Positions 35,071 through 43,484 are shown, numbered from the stretch's first letter. The stretch: 55,650 bases of DNA from Noviherbaspirillum malthae (GCF_015352985.1 NZ_JACYXF010000039.1:1-55650), one strand, 5' to 3'. The notes: a model not told the origin generated them from the letters alone. Translations and numbers: made by a program.

Positions 35071-36258
35071 TTATTTTGATTCCGCCAGGCTGCGCAGATT
35101 CAGCGACTTCACCTTGCCGCCCTCGACCGTGCCGACATACGTATTGGCCAGCATGCCGCCGACTTCATTGACGCCGTCCAGGTCGTTCGGGTTGTACTCC
35201 TTCGGCAGCTGCTTGACCGCCTTGTCCATCTGGGCACGGATCGCGACAGGATCGGTGACCGAGTTGGCCAGCTTCATCGCAATCGCGGTCGCATGCACGG
35301 CCGAGTAGTTGAGTGAAACTTCCGAGCTCGGGTCGCGGTTGTCATGCGACTTGCGATAGCGCTCCACGAACGACTTCGCATCGCCGCGGGAATCCTCGAC
35401 CAGCGGCAGCACGCCGATCGCACCCTCCAGCGGCTGGTAGCCGCCGATCACCTTCGCCATTTCGTCCATCTTGGCCTGGTCGATGATGATGAAGCCGCCC
35501 TTGAAGCCGAGTTCGCGCGCCTGCTTGGCGACCAGCGCCGTCGGTTCCGATGCGCCGCCGATGAACAGCACGTCCGGCTTGGCCTGCATCACGCGCGAGA
35601 CGCCGCTGTAGAAGTCGGTCGCCTTGTTGTAGGACATCGGATTCTCGGCAACGATCTTGCCGCCTGCCGCTTCCCATGCCGGCTTGAAGGCTGCGGTCCA
35701 TGCCTTCGCATAGTCATGGTCGGCATTGGCGATGGCGGCATTCTTGCCGTATTTGCTCATCGCATGCTTGACGAAGGGATCGACATAGCCGGTGAATTCC
35801 GGTGGAATGCGCACGGTCATCTTGTTGCCGCGTGCTGTCACCTGCGGCAGGCTGGTATAGGCCAGCAGCAGGACATTGGATTTTTCATTGAAAGCCTGCA
35901 CCGCGAAGATACCGCCGGAGTGCGGCACCAAGACAGCAGGTGTCTTGTGCTGCTGGATCAGGCGCTGCACGTTGATGCCGGTCTGGCTCGGGTTGTACTG
36001 GTCGTCGAGCGAGACGATTTCAAGCTTGTATTTCTTGCCGCCGATTTCGAGTCCCTTGGCGTTGATTTCATTGACGGCCATCTCCATGCCGGACAGCACG
36101 TTCTTGCCGTAGAGCGCGGCGCCGCCGCTCAGCGGACCGGAGTAGCCGATCTTGACCACTTCCTGCGCCAGCGCGGCACCGGCCATGGTCAGGCCCAGCG
36201 TGAGGGCAGCTGCGGCTGTAGCGATGCGGGTGAACTTGAATCCAGACTGCTTGATCAT
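35071..36258 (-). CDS. Periplasmic binding protein of a liv-type ABC importer
   Basis: A protein of 395 residues from ATG 36258, with AAGGAG upstream. The signal peptide is about 1-31 (TRIATAAAALTLGLTMAGAA, cleavage after ALAQ). The mature part has the type I binding fold of LivK-like proteins: VVKIGYSGPLSGGAALYGKN, MEMAVNEINAKG, VPHSGGIFAVQAFNEKSNVL, ANADHDYAKAW and LGFKGGFIIIDQ. It delivers ligand to LivH and LivM. It is unlikely to be a true leucine protein given the dehydrogenases in the operon; an alcohol, aromatic acid or similar organic acid is more plausible (inference). Confidence 0.9.
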   Translation of the reverse strand: MIKQSGFKFTRIATAAAALTLGLTMAGAALAQEVVKIGYSGPLSGGAALYGKNVLSGMEMAVNEINAKGLEIGGKKYKLEIVSLDDQYNPSQTGINVQRLIQQHKTPAVLVPHSGGIFAVQAFNEKSNVLLLAYTSLPQVTARGNKMTVRIPPEFTGYVDPFVKHAMSKYGKNAAIANADHDYAKAWTAAFKPAWEAAGGKIVAENPMSYNKATDFYSGVSRVMQAKPDVLFIGGASEPTALVAKQARELGFKGGFIIIDQAKMDEMAKVIGGYQPLEGAIGVLPLVEDSRGDAKSFVERYRKSHDNRDPSSEVSLNYSAVHATAIAMKLANSVTDPVAIRAQMDKAVKQLPKEYNPNDLDGVNEVGGMLANTYVGTVEGGKVKSLNLRSLAESK

Positions 36259-36337
36259 TCCTGTCTCCTTGTGGATAGTCATGCCGGGTAGGTTTTCCGG
36301 TTACTGCATGCGTTAAATGCGCCAAATGCCGGGTGGA

Positions 36338-37045
36338 TCAGGCGCCGATATAGGCCTTGCGCACCTGCTCGTTATTCAACAATTCATCCTGCGAGCCCTC
36401 CATCACGATGTGACCGTTCTCGATCACATACGCGCGGCTGGCGATCTTCAGTGCCGCAAAGGCGTTCTGCTCCGCCAGCAGCACCGTGGTGCCGCTGCGG
36501 TTGATCTTCTGGATCACCTCGAAGACCTGCTTGACCACCAGCGGCGCAAGGCCCAGCGAAGGCTCGTCCAGCAGCAGCGCCTTCGGGCGGCCCATCAGTG
36601 CGCGGCCGATGGCCACCATCTGCTGCTGTCCGCCCGACAGCGAGCCGGCATTGGCCTCGCGCTTCTCATGCAGGATGGGGAACAGCTCGAACACCTCGTC
36701 CAGCGTCTTCTGCACGCCGGCCTTGTCCTTGCGGTGCACATAGGCGCCCAGCATCAGGTTCTTCAGCACCGACATGCCGGGAAAGAGCTTGCGTCCCTCG
36801 GGGCAATGCACCACGCCGTCATGCACGATCTGCGACGGCTGCATGCCCACCAGTTCCCTGCTGCCGAACTTGATGCTGCCGCTTGCCGCCTTGTTCAGGC
36901 CGCTCACAGTGAGGAAGATGGAGCTCTTGCCGGCACCGTTCGCGCCCAGCAGCACCACCAGCTCGCCTTCCTTCGCATGGATGTTGACGTTGTCCAGCGC
37001 GCGGAAGCTGCCGTAGTTGACCGATACGTTTTCAAGCCGCAGCAT
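36338..37045 (-). CDS. Liv-type ABC importer, ATPase (LivF-like)
   Basis: A protein of 235 residues from ATG 37045. It has Walker A GANGAGKSS, Q-loop, signature LSGGQQQMVAIGRALMGRP, Walker B ALLLDEP and switch His-equivalent region (LLAEQNAFAAL). LivF proteins typically carry EQN after Walker B, as seen here. A longer frame to 37114 lies inside livG and is rejected because GGGAG precedes 37045. It overlaps livG by 14 bases, so the two ATPases are translated together and form the heterodimeric motor. Confidence 0.93.
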   Translation of the reverse strand: MLRLENVSVNYGSFRALDNVNIHAKEGELVVLLGANGAGKSSIFLTVSGLNKAASGSIKFGSRELVGMQPSQIVHDGVVHCPEGRKLFPGMSVLKNLMLGAYVHRKDKAGVQKTLDEVFELFPILHEKREANAGSLSGGQQQMVAIGRALMGRPKALLLDEPSLGLAPLVVKQVFEVIQKINRSGTTVLLAEQNAFAALKIASRAYVIENGHIVMEGSQDELLNNEQVRKAYIGA

Positions 37046-37796
37046 GTTCACTCCCGAGATAAGCTTCGATGACGACCGGATTCGAGCGGATCTCAGCCGG
37101 CGTGCCTTCGGCAATTTTTTCGCCGTAGCTCAGCACCATGATCTTGTCCGCGAGGTTCATGATCATGTTCATCTTGTGTTCGATCAGGCAGACCGTCAGG
37201 CCGCTCTTCACCATCTTGCGAATCAGTTCCGCCAGGCCGACGGTTTCTTCCGGATTGACGCCGCCGGCCGGCTCGTCCAGCAGCACCAGCTTGGGTTCGG
37301 TAGACAGTGCCAGCGCAAACGCGACGCGCTTGCGCTCTTCCTGCGAAATGTCGGCCGCGATGCGGTTCGCCACATGCGAGAGGCCGACGAAGTCGAGTGC
37401 CTCGCGCGCCTTCTCGCGGCACTTGGCTTCCTCCTCCTTCAGACGGCGCGTGCCGAGCAGCACGTCCATCAGCCCCGAACGTGTGCGCAGCCGGTGGCCG
37501 ACGATCAGGTTGTCGAGCACTGTGGCACGGTCGAACAGGCTGGTCGCCTGGAAGGTGCGCGACACGCCGAGCTGCGCCACCTGGTCGGCGCGCATGCCGG
37601 TCACGTCCTGGCCGTCGAAAATAATGCGGCCCGAAGTCGGCTTGATCGCGCCGCTGATCAGGTTGAAAAACGTGGTCTTGCCGGCACCGTTCGGTCCGAT
37701 GATGGCGTTGATCTTGCCCTTCTCTATCGTGGTCGATACTTCGCGCACCGCATGCAGGCCGCCGAAACGCTTGTTGAGTCCTTCAATCTGCAGCAT
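37032..37796 (-). CDS. Liv-type ABC importer, ATPase (LivG-like)
   Basis: A protein of 254 residues with Walker A GPNGAGKTT, Walker B LVLLDEPAGGVNPEE and switch EHKMNMIM, the pattern of LivG ATPases. The signature region reads ISQEERKRVAFALAL instead of the usual LSxGxQR-type signature; this is a notable departure, although the flanking residues keep the charge pattern. It also carries FDRATVLDNLIVGH. It starts 3 bases after livM and shares its 3' end with livF. Confidence 0.92.
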   Translation of the reverse strand: MLQIEGLNKRFGGLHAVREVSTTIEKGKINAIIGPNGAGKTTFFNLISGAIKPTSGRIIFDGQDVTGMRADQVAQLGVSRTFQATSLFDRATVLDNLIVGHRLRTRSGLMDVLLGTRRLKEEEAKCREKAREALDFVGLSHVANRIAADISQEERKRVAFALALSTEPKLVLLDEPAGGVNPEETVGLAELIRKMVKSGLTVCLIEHKMNMIMNLADKIMVLSYGEKIAEGTPAEIRSNPVVIEAYLGSEHAAA

Positions 37797-37799
37797 GGA

Positions 37800-38810
37800 T
37801 CATCCTTCCTGTTTTGCGGTTGCCATCACTGTCGGGCGCTTGACCGGCGCAGCCGCGCTTGCCTTGCGCGACGCATTGCGTGCCTTCCAGGCGAGATAGG
37901 TGCCGACGATGCCGTTGGGCAGGAAGATCACCAGCGCAACAAGGATCGGACCGAAGACGATGAAGCGGTAGTCCTGAAGGAATTGCAGATACTGGGTCAG
38001 CCAGGGCATGGAGATCGAACCGAGCAGCGGTCCGAACAGGGTACCGATGCCGCCCACCAGCATGAACATGGTCATGTCGAAGGTATGCTCGACGCCGGCC
38101 AAGCCCGGACCGAGGAAGCGAACCGACCCGGCATACAAACCGCCTGCGAAGCCAGCATAGAAAACCGACAGCACGAAAGCCAGCACCTTGTTGCGCATCA
38201 GGTTGATGCCTAGCGCCTCGGCGAGGTCATCGCTGTTGCGGATCGCCATGAAGGTGCGGCCGAGCAGCGAGGTCACGATGCGATGCATCACCCATACGCT
38301 CAGTACCAGGAAGAACAGCACCAGATAATACTGTGCGCGCGGTGTTTCGAAGTCGATGCCGAAGATCGATTCCGGCGCGGGAATGCCGATGATGCCCACC
38401 GTGCCGTGGGTCAGGCTTTCCCACTTCTCGATCAGCAGATACATGATGTAGCCGACGCAGAGCGTGAAGATCGAGAAGAAGTGCCCTTTCAGGCGCAGGG
38501 AAATGATGCCCACCACCACCCCGATGCCGGCCGACACGAAACCCGACAGCGCGAACGCCAACCAGAACGAGACCTTGTGGTCGACCGTGAGAATGCCGAC
38601 GGTATAGGCGCCGATCGCCATGAAGCCGGCGTGCGCCAGATTGAACTGGCCGGTATAGCCGGTGATCAGGTTCAGGCCGATGGTGGCGATTGCGTAGATA
38701 TATGCAAGCGACATCACGGTCAGCAGGTAATCATTGGATGCCACCAGCGGAAAGACCAGGCCGAGGATCAGCAGCAGGGTCCACCCAAGTTTGCCTTCGA
38801 GATAGTTCAT
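37800..38810 (-). CDS. Liv-type ABC importer, permease (LivM-like)
   Basis: A membrane protein of 336 residues with about nine or ten helices. Typical LivM sequences include AIATIGLNLITGYTGQFNLA, HAGFMAIGAYTVGILT, GHFFSIFTLCVGYIM, FMAIRNSDDLAEALGIN (cytoplasmic ATPase-coupling loop) and GPGLAGVEHTFDMTMFMLVGG with GIGTLFGPLLGS. The C-terminal 30 residues form a basic, Ala-rich tail. It pairs with LivH in the inner membrane. GGAGTG lies 8 bases before the ATG, and the gene starts 2 bases after livH. Confidence 0.92.
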   Translation of the reverse strand: MNYLEGKLGWTLLLILGLVFPLVASNDYLLTVMSLAYIYAIATIGLNLITGYTGQFNLAHAGFMAIGAYTVGILTVDHKVSFWLAFALSGFVSAGIGVVVGIISLRLKGHFFSIFTLCVGYIMYLLIEKWESLTHGTVGIIGIPAPESIFGIDFETPRAQYYLVLFFLVLSVWVMHRIVTSLLGRTFMAIRNSDDLAEALGINLMRNKVLAFVLSVFYAGFAGGLYAGSVRFLGPGLAGVEHTFDMTMFMLVGGIGTLFGPLLGSISMPWLTQYLQFLQDYRFIVFGPILVALVIFLPNGIVGTYLAWKARNASRKASAAAPVKRPTVMATAKQEG

Positions 38811-38812
38811 GC

Positions 38813-39676
38813 TTACCGCACTCCTTTCGTGAACAGGCCTTCCGGACGAACCGAGAGGATGGCGACCAGGAGCACGAAGGCGATGATGTCCTTGTAGTCG
38901 GTCGAGATGTAGAAGGCGCCGAAGGCTTCGGCGAAGCCGATGATGAGGCCGCCGACGATCGCTCCCGGCACGCTGCCCATGCCGCCGAGCACGATGATCA
39001 CGAATGCTTTCGTAATCACCAGATTACCCATGGCCGGATACACCAGGTTGATCGGCGCATAGAGTGCGGCAGCGACTGCAGCCAGCGCGCCGGAAATGGC
39101 GAAGGTCATCATGGCCACGCGGTTCGGATCGATGCCGACCAGCGCAGCGCCGTCACGGTTCTGAGCCATTGCGATGATGGTCGCGCCGGTTGTGGTCTTC
39201 TTCAGGAAGAGATGCAGCGCCACCATGAGGCCGAACGCGGCGACGATGATCAGCAAGCGCTGCTGCGGCATCACCAGTCCGCCGAAATTCATGATGCCGC
39301 TATAAGGCGTCTGCATGCGATGGAAATCCGCGCCCCACAGCGCCTGTGCGCCAGACTCGAGAAACAGCAGGATGCCGATGGCCGCGATCATGTGATGCAG
39401 GCCGGGAGAATTTCGCAGCGGATGAAACACGAGGCGTTCCGCGACAACGGCCAAGAGAGCCACCACGACAGCGGCGCCTGCCATGGCGACCCAGTAATTG
39501 ATGCCGAACTTGCTCATCAACATGAAGGCGGCATAGGCGCCGGCCATGTAGAAGGCGCCATGTGCAAAATTGGGTACGTGAAGAATGCCGTAGACGAGAG
39601 TGAGGCCCAAAGCAACCAGGCTGTAGACACCCCCAAGCGTCAGTCCGTTAAGGACCTGTTGAAGTATGAGTTCCAA
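38813..39676 (-). CDS. Liv-type ABC importer, permease (LivH-like)
   Basis: A membrane protein of 287 residues with LivH hallmarks: LILQQVLNGLTLGGVYSLVA, LGLTLVYGILHVPNFAHGAF, YMAGAYAAFML, GIDPNRVAMMTFAISGALAA and FVIIVLGGMGSVPGAIVGGL. The start is TTG 39676, with GGAG 8 bases before it; the ATG-led frame from 39724 adds residues from the leader region. It is first in a minus-strand operon that runs livH-livM-livG-livF-livK-adh-aldh-Bug-iclR. A sigma-70 promoter and the IclR-type palindrome lie upstream. Confidence 0.92.
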   Translation of the reverse strand: MELILQQVLNGLTLGGVYSLVALGLTLVYGILHVPNFAHGAFYMAGAYAAFMLMSKFGINYWVAMAGAAVVVALLAVVAERLVFHPLRNSPGLHHMIAAIGILLFLESGAQALWGADFHRMQTPYSGIMNFGGLVMPQQRLLIIVAAFGLMVALHLFLKKTTTGATIIAMAQNRDGAALVGIDPNRVAMMTFAISGALAAVAAALYAPINLVYPAMGNLVITKAFVIIVLGGMGSVPGAIVGGLIIGFAEAFGAFYISTDYKDIIAFVLLVAILSVRPEGLFTKGVR

Positions 39677-39759
39677 ATTGTCGTCTCCAAAAGAGTTGCC
39701 ATGCAGCCGGGAAACCGAAGGCATCGAACGGACTTTTTGTCCGCTTTCTAGTTGTACGA

Positions 39760-39788
39760 AAGCTACCGAAAGCGAACGGTCGTGTCAA
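39760..39788 (-). promoter_or_regulatory. Sigma-70 promoter of the liv operon
   Basis: On the minus strand a perfect -35 TTGACA (39788 to 39783) is followed after 17 bases by TAGCTT (39765 to 39760) as a weak -10. Transcription should begin near 39753. The leader contains a small hairpin CGGAC-N5-GTCCG (39729-39743). A weak -10 with an operator at about -59 fits an activated promoter. Confidence 0.65.
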
Positions 39789-39803
39789 TAAATTTGGAAT
39801 GAT

Positions 39804-39820
39804 GTTTTGCACAGCAAAAC
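39804..39820. promoter_or_regulatory. 17-bp palindromic operator upstream of the liv operon
   Basis: GTTTTGC-ACA-GCAAAAC is a perfect 7-bp inverted repeat, with arms identical to those at 29664-29680. It ends 15 bases upstream of the -35 box of the liv promoter. It is the likely binding site of the IclR protein encoded at the end of this operon. Confidence 0.72.
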
Positions 39821-39941
39821 AAAATCATAATAGCTTGCAAGTTTCTGACGGAGAGATGCGGATTTGGCGAGGCTGGGCCCGTTTCACATCAAGTTTTACG
39901 GAATGAGGAACAGCGGTACAGCTCAGAGGGAAATAAGAGAA

Positions 39942-39971
39942 TGCCCGGGGTGCAGTTCTGCCGCCCGGGCA
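39942..39971 (-). terminator. Hairpin downstream of the isomerase gene
   Basis: TGCCCGGG (39942-39949) pairs with CCCGGGCA (39964-39971). Read on the minus strand, the stem is followed by TTCTCTTATTT, a weak T-rich tract. It lies 31 bases after the stop of the isomerase gene and before the liv promoter region. Confidence 0.5.
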
Positions 39972-40002
39972 AGTGAAAAATGGTAAGGAGAACGGTAAAG
40001 GC

Positions 40003-40593
40003 TTAGCCCAGCGCAGATTCCACAAAATGCAGACGGTCCTGTCCCCAGTACATGTCGTTGCCGACGAAGAAGGTCGGTGCGCCGAACACGCCGCGTTCGA
40101 CGGCTTCGTCGGTGTTGCGCTTCAAGGCATCCTTCACCGCCTGATCGTTGATCATTTCCTGGAAGCGCATTGGGTCGATACCGTTTTCGGTCAGCAGCGC
40201 GACAACTTCATTGACATCGTTGAGATTGCGCGGCTGCCCGAACATCGCATGAAACACGGCTGCGAGATAACGCCGGAACTCCGCCTCGCCGGCCATCTGC
40301 ATGCCGACCGCGCCTCGCATCAACTGCAAGGTATTGATGGGGAAATGCGGATTCTGGTTGAACACCACGCCGAAGTGATCGGCCCAGCGCTGCAGGTCGG
40401 TGAGAAGATGCTGCCCCTTCAGCGGTACCGCCATCGGACTCTGATTTTCTGCTGCCTTGAGCACCGCACCCAGCAGCATGGGCTTCCAGACGATTTCCGC
40501 ACCCTTGGCCTGCGCGATCTTCGGCAGCTGGTGATAGGCGAGATAGCTGTAGGGACTGCCGACGTCGAAGAAAAACTCCACTTTCCTGCTCAT
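40003..40593 (-). CDS. 2-hydroxychromene-2-carboxylate isomerase-like (kappa-class GST/DsbA fold) protein
   Basis: A protein of 196 residues from ATG 40593, preceded by GGAGG. The N-terminus KVEFFFDVGSPYSYLAYHQL has Ser13 in the SPY motif that, in NahD-type isomerases, activates glutathione; there is no CxxC, so it is not a disulfide oxidoreductase. FGVPTFFVG-type sequence appears as GVFGAPTFFVGNDMYWGQDR near the C-terminus, with the cis-proline. It should be a cytoplasmic glutathione-dependent isomerase of aromatic or unsaturated compounds. It shares a minus-strand operon with the SDR upstream (58-base gap), divergent from a TetR gene. Confidence 0.85.
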   Translation of the reverse strand: MSRKVEFFFDVGSPYSYLAYHQLPKIAQAKGAEIVWKPMLLGAVLKAAENQSPMAVPLKGQHLLTDLQRWADHFGVVFNQNPHFPINTLQLMRGAVGMQMAGEAEFRRYLAAVFHAMFGQPRNLNDVNEVVALLTENGIDPMRFQEMINDQAVKDALKRNTDEAVERGVFGAPTFFVGNDMYWGQDRLHFVESALG

Positions 40594-40651
40594 GACAACC
40601 TCCGGAAGGGAAGAATGCAAAGATAAGCCGCAGCCAGCCGTTTGAAGAGCG

Positions 40652-41407
40652 TCACCAGCGTTCCGACCAGGGCCGCAAATCGAGCTCATGGGTCCAGGCA
40701 TCGCGCGGCTGGGTATGGAGATGCCAGTAATTGTCGGCGATATGCGCCGGATTGAGGATGCCGTCCTGATCTTTCAATGCATAGCGCTCGGGGAAATTGT
40801 CGCGGATGAACTCGGTATCGATGGCGCCGTCGATCACGACATGGGCGACGTGAATATTTTTCGGTCCGAGTTCACGCGCCATGCTCTGCGCCAGTGCCCG
40901 CAGCGCATGCTTGGCGCCGGCAAATGCAGCGAAGTTGGCTGATCCGCGCAGGGCGGCGGTAGCGCCCGTATAGATGATCGTGCCGCGTTCCCGGGTCACC
41001 ATGCGGCGCGCCACTTCGCGTCCTACCAGAAAGCCGCTGAAGCAGGCCATTTCCCAGATCTTGAAATACTTGCGCGCCGTTTCCTCAAGAATGCTGCATG
41101 GCACGTTGGCGCCGATATTGAACACCATGACTTCGATAGGCCCGATGTCGCGCTCGATGTCGTCGATCAGCTTGACGACCTCCTCCTCCTTGCGCGCATC
41201 CGAGGCAAAGCCGTAAGCCTGGCAGCCTTCGCTGCGAATCTCGTCGATCAATGGCTGCAGCTTGTCGGCGCTGCGGCGGGTTGCACAGACAACCAAGCCC
41301 TCCTTTGCGAAGCGCTTTGCAATGGCGCCGCCTGTGGCGTCCCCTGCTCCCACTATCAGTGCCGCACCTGTACGAGTTGCAGATGTGGCAGGCGTCGTCT
41401 GCTGCAT
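40652..41407 (-). CDS. SDR-fold protein lacking the catalytic Tyr and Ser
   Basis: A protein of 251 residues with an SDR scaffold. The cofactor loop is changed to VGAGDATGGAIAKRF, NNAG is replaced by FNIGAN (97-101), and the YxxxK site reads FAGAK, with Phe162 in place of Tyr and Lys166 kept. The usual Ser position falls in YTGAT. ARELGPKNIHVAHVVIDGAI and the C-terminal WTHELDLRPW match a recurring divergent SDR subgroup in proteobacteria. It may bind nucleotide without classical dehydrogenase chemistry, or use another acid. It is the first gene of the operon with the isomerase and is divergent from tetR. Confidence 0.8.
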   Translation of the reverse strand: MQQTTPATSATRTGAALIVGAGDATGGAIAKRFAKEGLVVCATRRSADKLQPLIDEIRSEGCQAYGFASDARKEEEVVKLIDDIERDIGPIEVMVFNIGANVPCSILEETARKYFKIWEMACFSGFLVGREVARRMVTRERGTIIYTGATAALRGSANFAAFAGAKHALRALAQSMARELGPKNIHVAHVVIDGAIDTEFIRDNFPERYALKDQDGILNPAHIADNYWHLHTQPRDAWTHELDLRPWSERW

Positions 41408-41423
41408 GGCATGTCTCCGATTG

Positions 41424-41451
41424 GATAACGGCAGTTATGGTAACGAACGTT
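41424..41451. promoter_or_regulatory. Two inverted repeats in the tetR/SDR divergent promoter region
   Basis: ATAAC-GGCA-GTTAT-type arms are seen at 41424-41437, and TAACG-AA-CGTTA (perfect) is at 41440-41451. Short A/T-ended palindromes with a CG core in a TetR intergenic region are typical TetR-family operators. They lie in the 101-base gap between the SDR start and tetR, where one repressor could control both directions. Confidence 0.6.
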
Positions 41452-41508
41452 ATGTTATGATCAGCCGCACTGTCAAGCCCGTCTCAACATCCTGCCGACT
41501 GCATCAAG

Positions 41509-42141
41509 ATGAGATATCCGCCCGGACACAAGGAAGAAAAGCGCAAGGAACTGCTCAAGGCCGGCGGCGCGCTGGTCAAGGAGCGCGGCTTCGCCGCATC
41601 CGGCGTCGATGCACTGACCGAAGCCGCCGGCGTGACCAGCGGCGCCTTCTACAGCCATTTCGCTTCAAAGAACGACTTGCTCAAGGCGCTGGTTGAAAGC
41701 GAACTGCGGGCCAGCAACGAGATGTGGGCCGCCAATCCGCACGAGACCGCCGCAGAGTGGATCGGCTACGAGCTCGATCGCTATCTCTGCATGAGCCATG
41801 TGCGGCATCCTGAAGCGGGCTGCGTGCTGCCGACGCTAGGGGCCGAAATCGCACGCGCCGACGGCGAGGTCAAGGAAGCCTATGCAAGGGAGCTGGCAAA
41901 GGGCATCGACATCCTGGCGCAGCGCCTGGGCGACAAGGATCGTGCATGGGCATTTCTCTGCCAGATGGTCGGGGCGATACTGCTGGCGAGAACCATGCCT
42001 GACCAGAAGTCCCAACGCGCCCTCATCGAGTCGAGCAAACGATTCCTGCAGGAGGCCGTCGGCGGACTGAACAATGCGGCAAGCATGCAAAAGCCCGCCA
42101 GTGCAAAGTCCAAGCGCAAGAACCCGGTGCCGCGACAATGA
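41509..42141 (+). CDS. TetR-family transcriptional regulator
   Basis: A protein of 210 residues. The N-terminal helix-turn-helix spans about 10-57 (RKELLKAGGALVKERGFAAS, VDALTEAAGVTSGAFYSHFA, SKNDLLKALVE). A helical ligand-binding domain follows, with the TetR_C-like YLCMSHVRHPEAGCVLPTLG (a pattern seen in YxaF/LmrA-type regulators). The C-terminal 20 residues are basic. It overlaps the MATE exporter gene by four bases (ATGA) and is divergent from the SDR-isomerase operon, so it probably represses both until a toxic or aromatic compound binds. Confidence 0.9.
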   Translation: MRYPPGHKEEKRKELLKAGGALVKERGFAASGVDALTEAAGVTSGAFYSHFASKNDLLKALVESELRASNEMWAANPHETAAEWIGYELDRYLCMSHVRHPEAGCVLPTLGAEIARADGEVKEAYARELAKGIDILAQRLGDKDRAWAFLCQMVGAILLARTMPDQKSQRALIESSKRFLQEAVGGLNNAASMQKPASAKSKRKNPVPRQ

Positions 42142-43484
42142 GATCGGGCTCCCTTGCGCAAGACGCGCCGGCGCCGGCCAATGCAGCGCTGCTGCGCAAC
42201 GTCTTCGCCCTCGCCGCGCCGACGACGTTCGTGGCGATACTTCAAGTCATCGCCCAGCTGGTGGAAACCTGGCTTGCGGCGCGCCAGGGCACGGCAGCCC
42301 TCGCCGGATGGGCCGTGATCCTGCCGTTCGCGCTGCTGATGCAGCAGATGTCCACCGGCGCGATGGGCGGCGGCGTGGTGTCTGCCATCGCAAGAGCGCT
42401 TGGCGCGTCACGCACCGACGAAGCCTCTTCGCTGGTGATGCATGCATTGATGATTGCCCTGACGGCCGGTCTCGCCTTCACCCTCGGGCTTTGCCTGTTC
42501 GGCCGGCCGATGCTGGAAGCGATTGCCGGCCCGGCGGCTGCCGAAGCTGCGCATCTTTACGTGCTGCTCCTCTTCGGACTGGGCGCCGTGCCGTCCTGGC
42601 TCGCCAACACTCTGGCTTCGGTGCTGCGCGGCGGCGGACGCCATGCGCTCGCCGCACGCACGCTGACGCTCACCTGGATCGTATTCCCTCCGCTGGCTTG
42701 GCTGCTGTGCGAACCGGCCGGCATGGGGTTGGCCGGCATCGGCGCCGCCTTCGCGCTGGTATTCATCGCAGCCGCCCTGTCGATGGCCATTGTCGTTACG
42801 CGCGGCGGCGCCGGATTCATGCCGATCTTCAGGCAAAGGCTGACAGCCACGCTCTTCAAGCGCATTCTTGCCATCGGCGCTACCGCCTGCGCGCTCGCGG
42901 CCATCGCCAATCTGACGACGATCCTCGTCACGCGCCAGCTGCGGGAATACGGCACCGCCGCGGTCGCCGCCTACGGCATTTCCGCGCGTCTGGAATTTCT
43001 GATCATTCCGCTGGCATTCGGCGTGGGCTCCGCCTTGACGGCGCTGGTCGGCAAGGCGGCGGGAGGCAATGACTGGCCGACCGCGCGACGCCTCGCCTGG
43101 CTGGGCGGGATTGTGACCTTTGCCGCGACCGCCTTGCTGGGACTTTTGGTCGCTTCTAACTCCGGCCGCTTCGCGGCATTCTTTACGCAAGATGTGCAGG
43201 TGTCCGCCATTGCTTCGATCGCCCTGAGTTTCATCGGACCAGCCTTTGGCGGCCTCGGCTTGGGCATGGCGCTGTATTTCGCTTCGATGGGTGCCGGCCG
43301 CATGAAATGGCCCGTCATTGCGGCTCTCTCACGAATCGTGCTGGCGGTCGGCGGCGGCTGGCTGTTCGCCGATGTCGCCGGCATGGGCATGAGCGGGCAT
43401 TTCCTTGGTGTGGCGCTCGGGCTGGTGGCCTACGGACTCTGCGGCGCCATCGGGGTACGGCGCGCCGTCTGGTCGGCGCGCTAG
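42138..43484 (+). CDS. MATE-family multidrug exporter
   Basis: An inner-membrane protein of 448 residues with about 12 helices in the two-bundle MATE pattern: LAAPTTFVAILQVIAQLVET, STGAMGGGVVSAIARALGA in the first bundle, and its repeat IPLAFGVGSALTALVGKAAG in the second. VLRGGGRHALAA and FASMGAGRMKWPVIAAL are the paired loops. It exports a drug or metabolite by proton or sodium antiport. The start overlaps the tetR stop, so expression is coupled to its regulator. Confidence 0.9.
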   Translation: MRSGSLAQDAPAPANAALLRNVFALAAPTTFVAILQVIAQLVETWLAARQGTAALAGWAVILPFALLMQQMSTGAMGGGVVSAIARALGASRTDEASSLVMHALMIALTAGLAFTLGLCLFGRPMLEAIAGPAAAEAAHLYVLLLFGLGAVPSWLANTLASVLRGGGRHALAARTLTLTWIVFPPLAWLLCEPAGMGLAGIGAAFALVFIAAALSMAIVVTRGGAGFMPIFRQRLTATLFKRILAIGATACALAAIANLTTILVTRQLREYGTAAVAAYGISARLEFLIIPLAFGVGSALTALVGKAAGGNDWPTARRLAWLGGIVTFAATALLGLLVASNSGRFAAFFTQDVQVSAIASIALSFIGPAFGGLGLGMALYFASMGAGRMKWPVIAALSRIVLAVGGGWLFADVAGMGMSGHFLGVALGLVAYGLCGAIGVRRAVWSAR

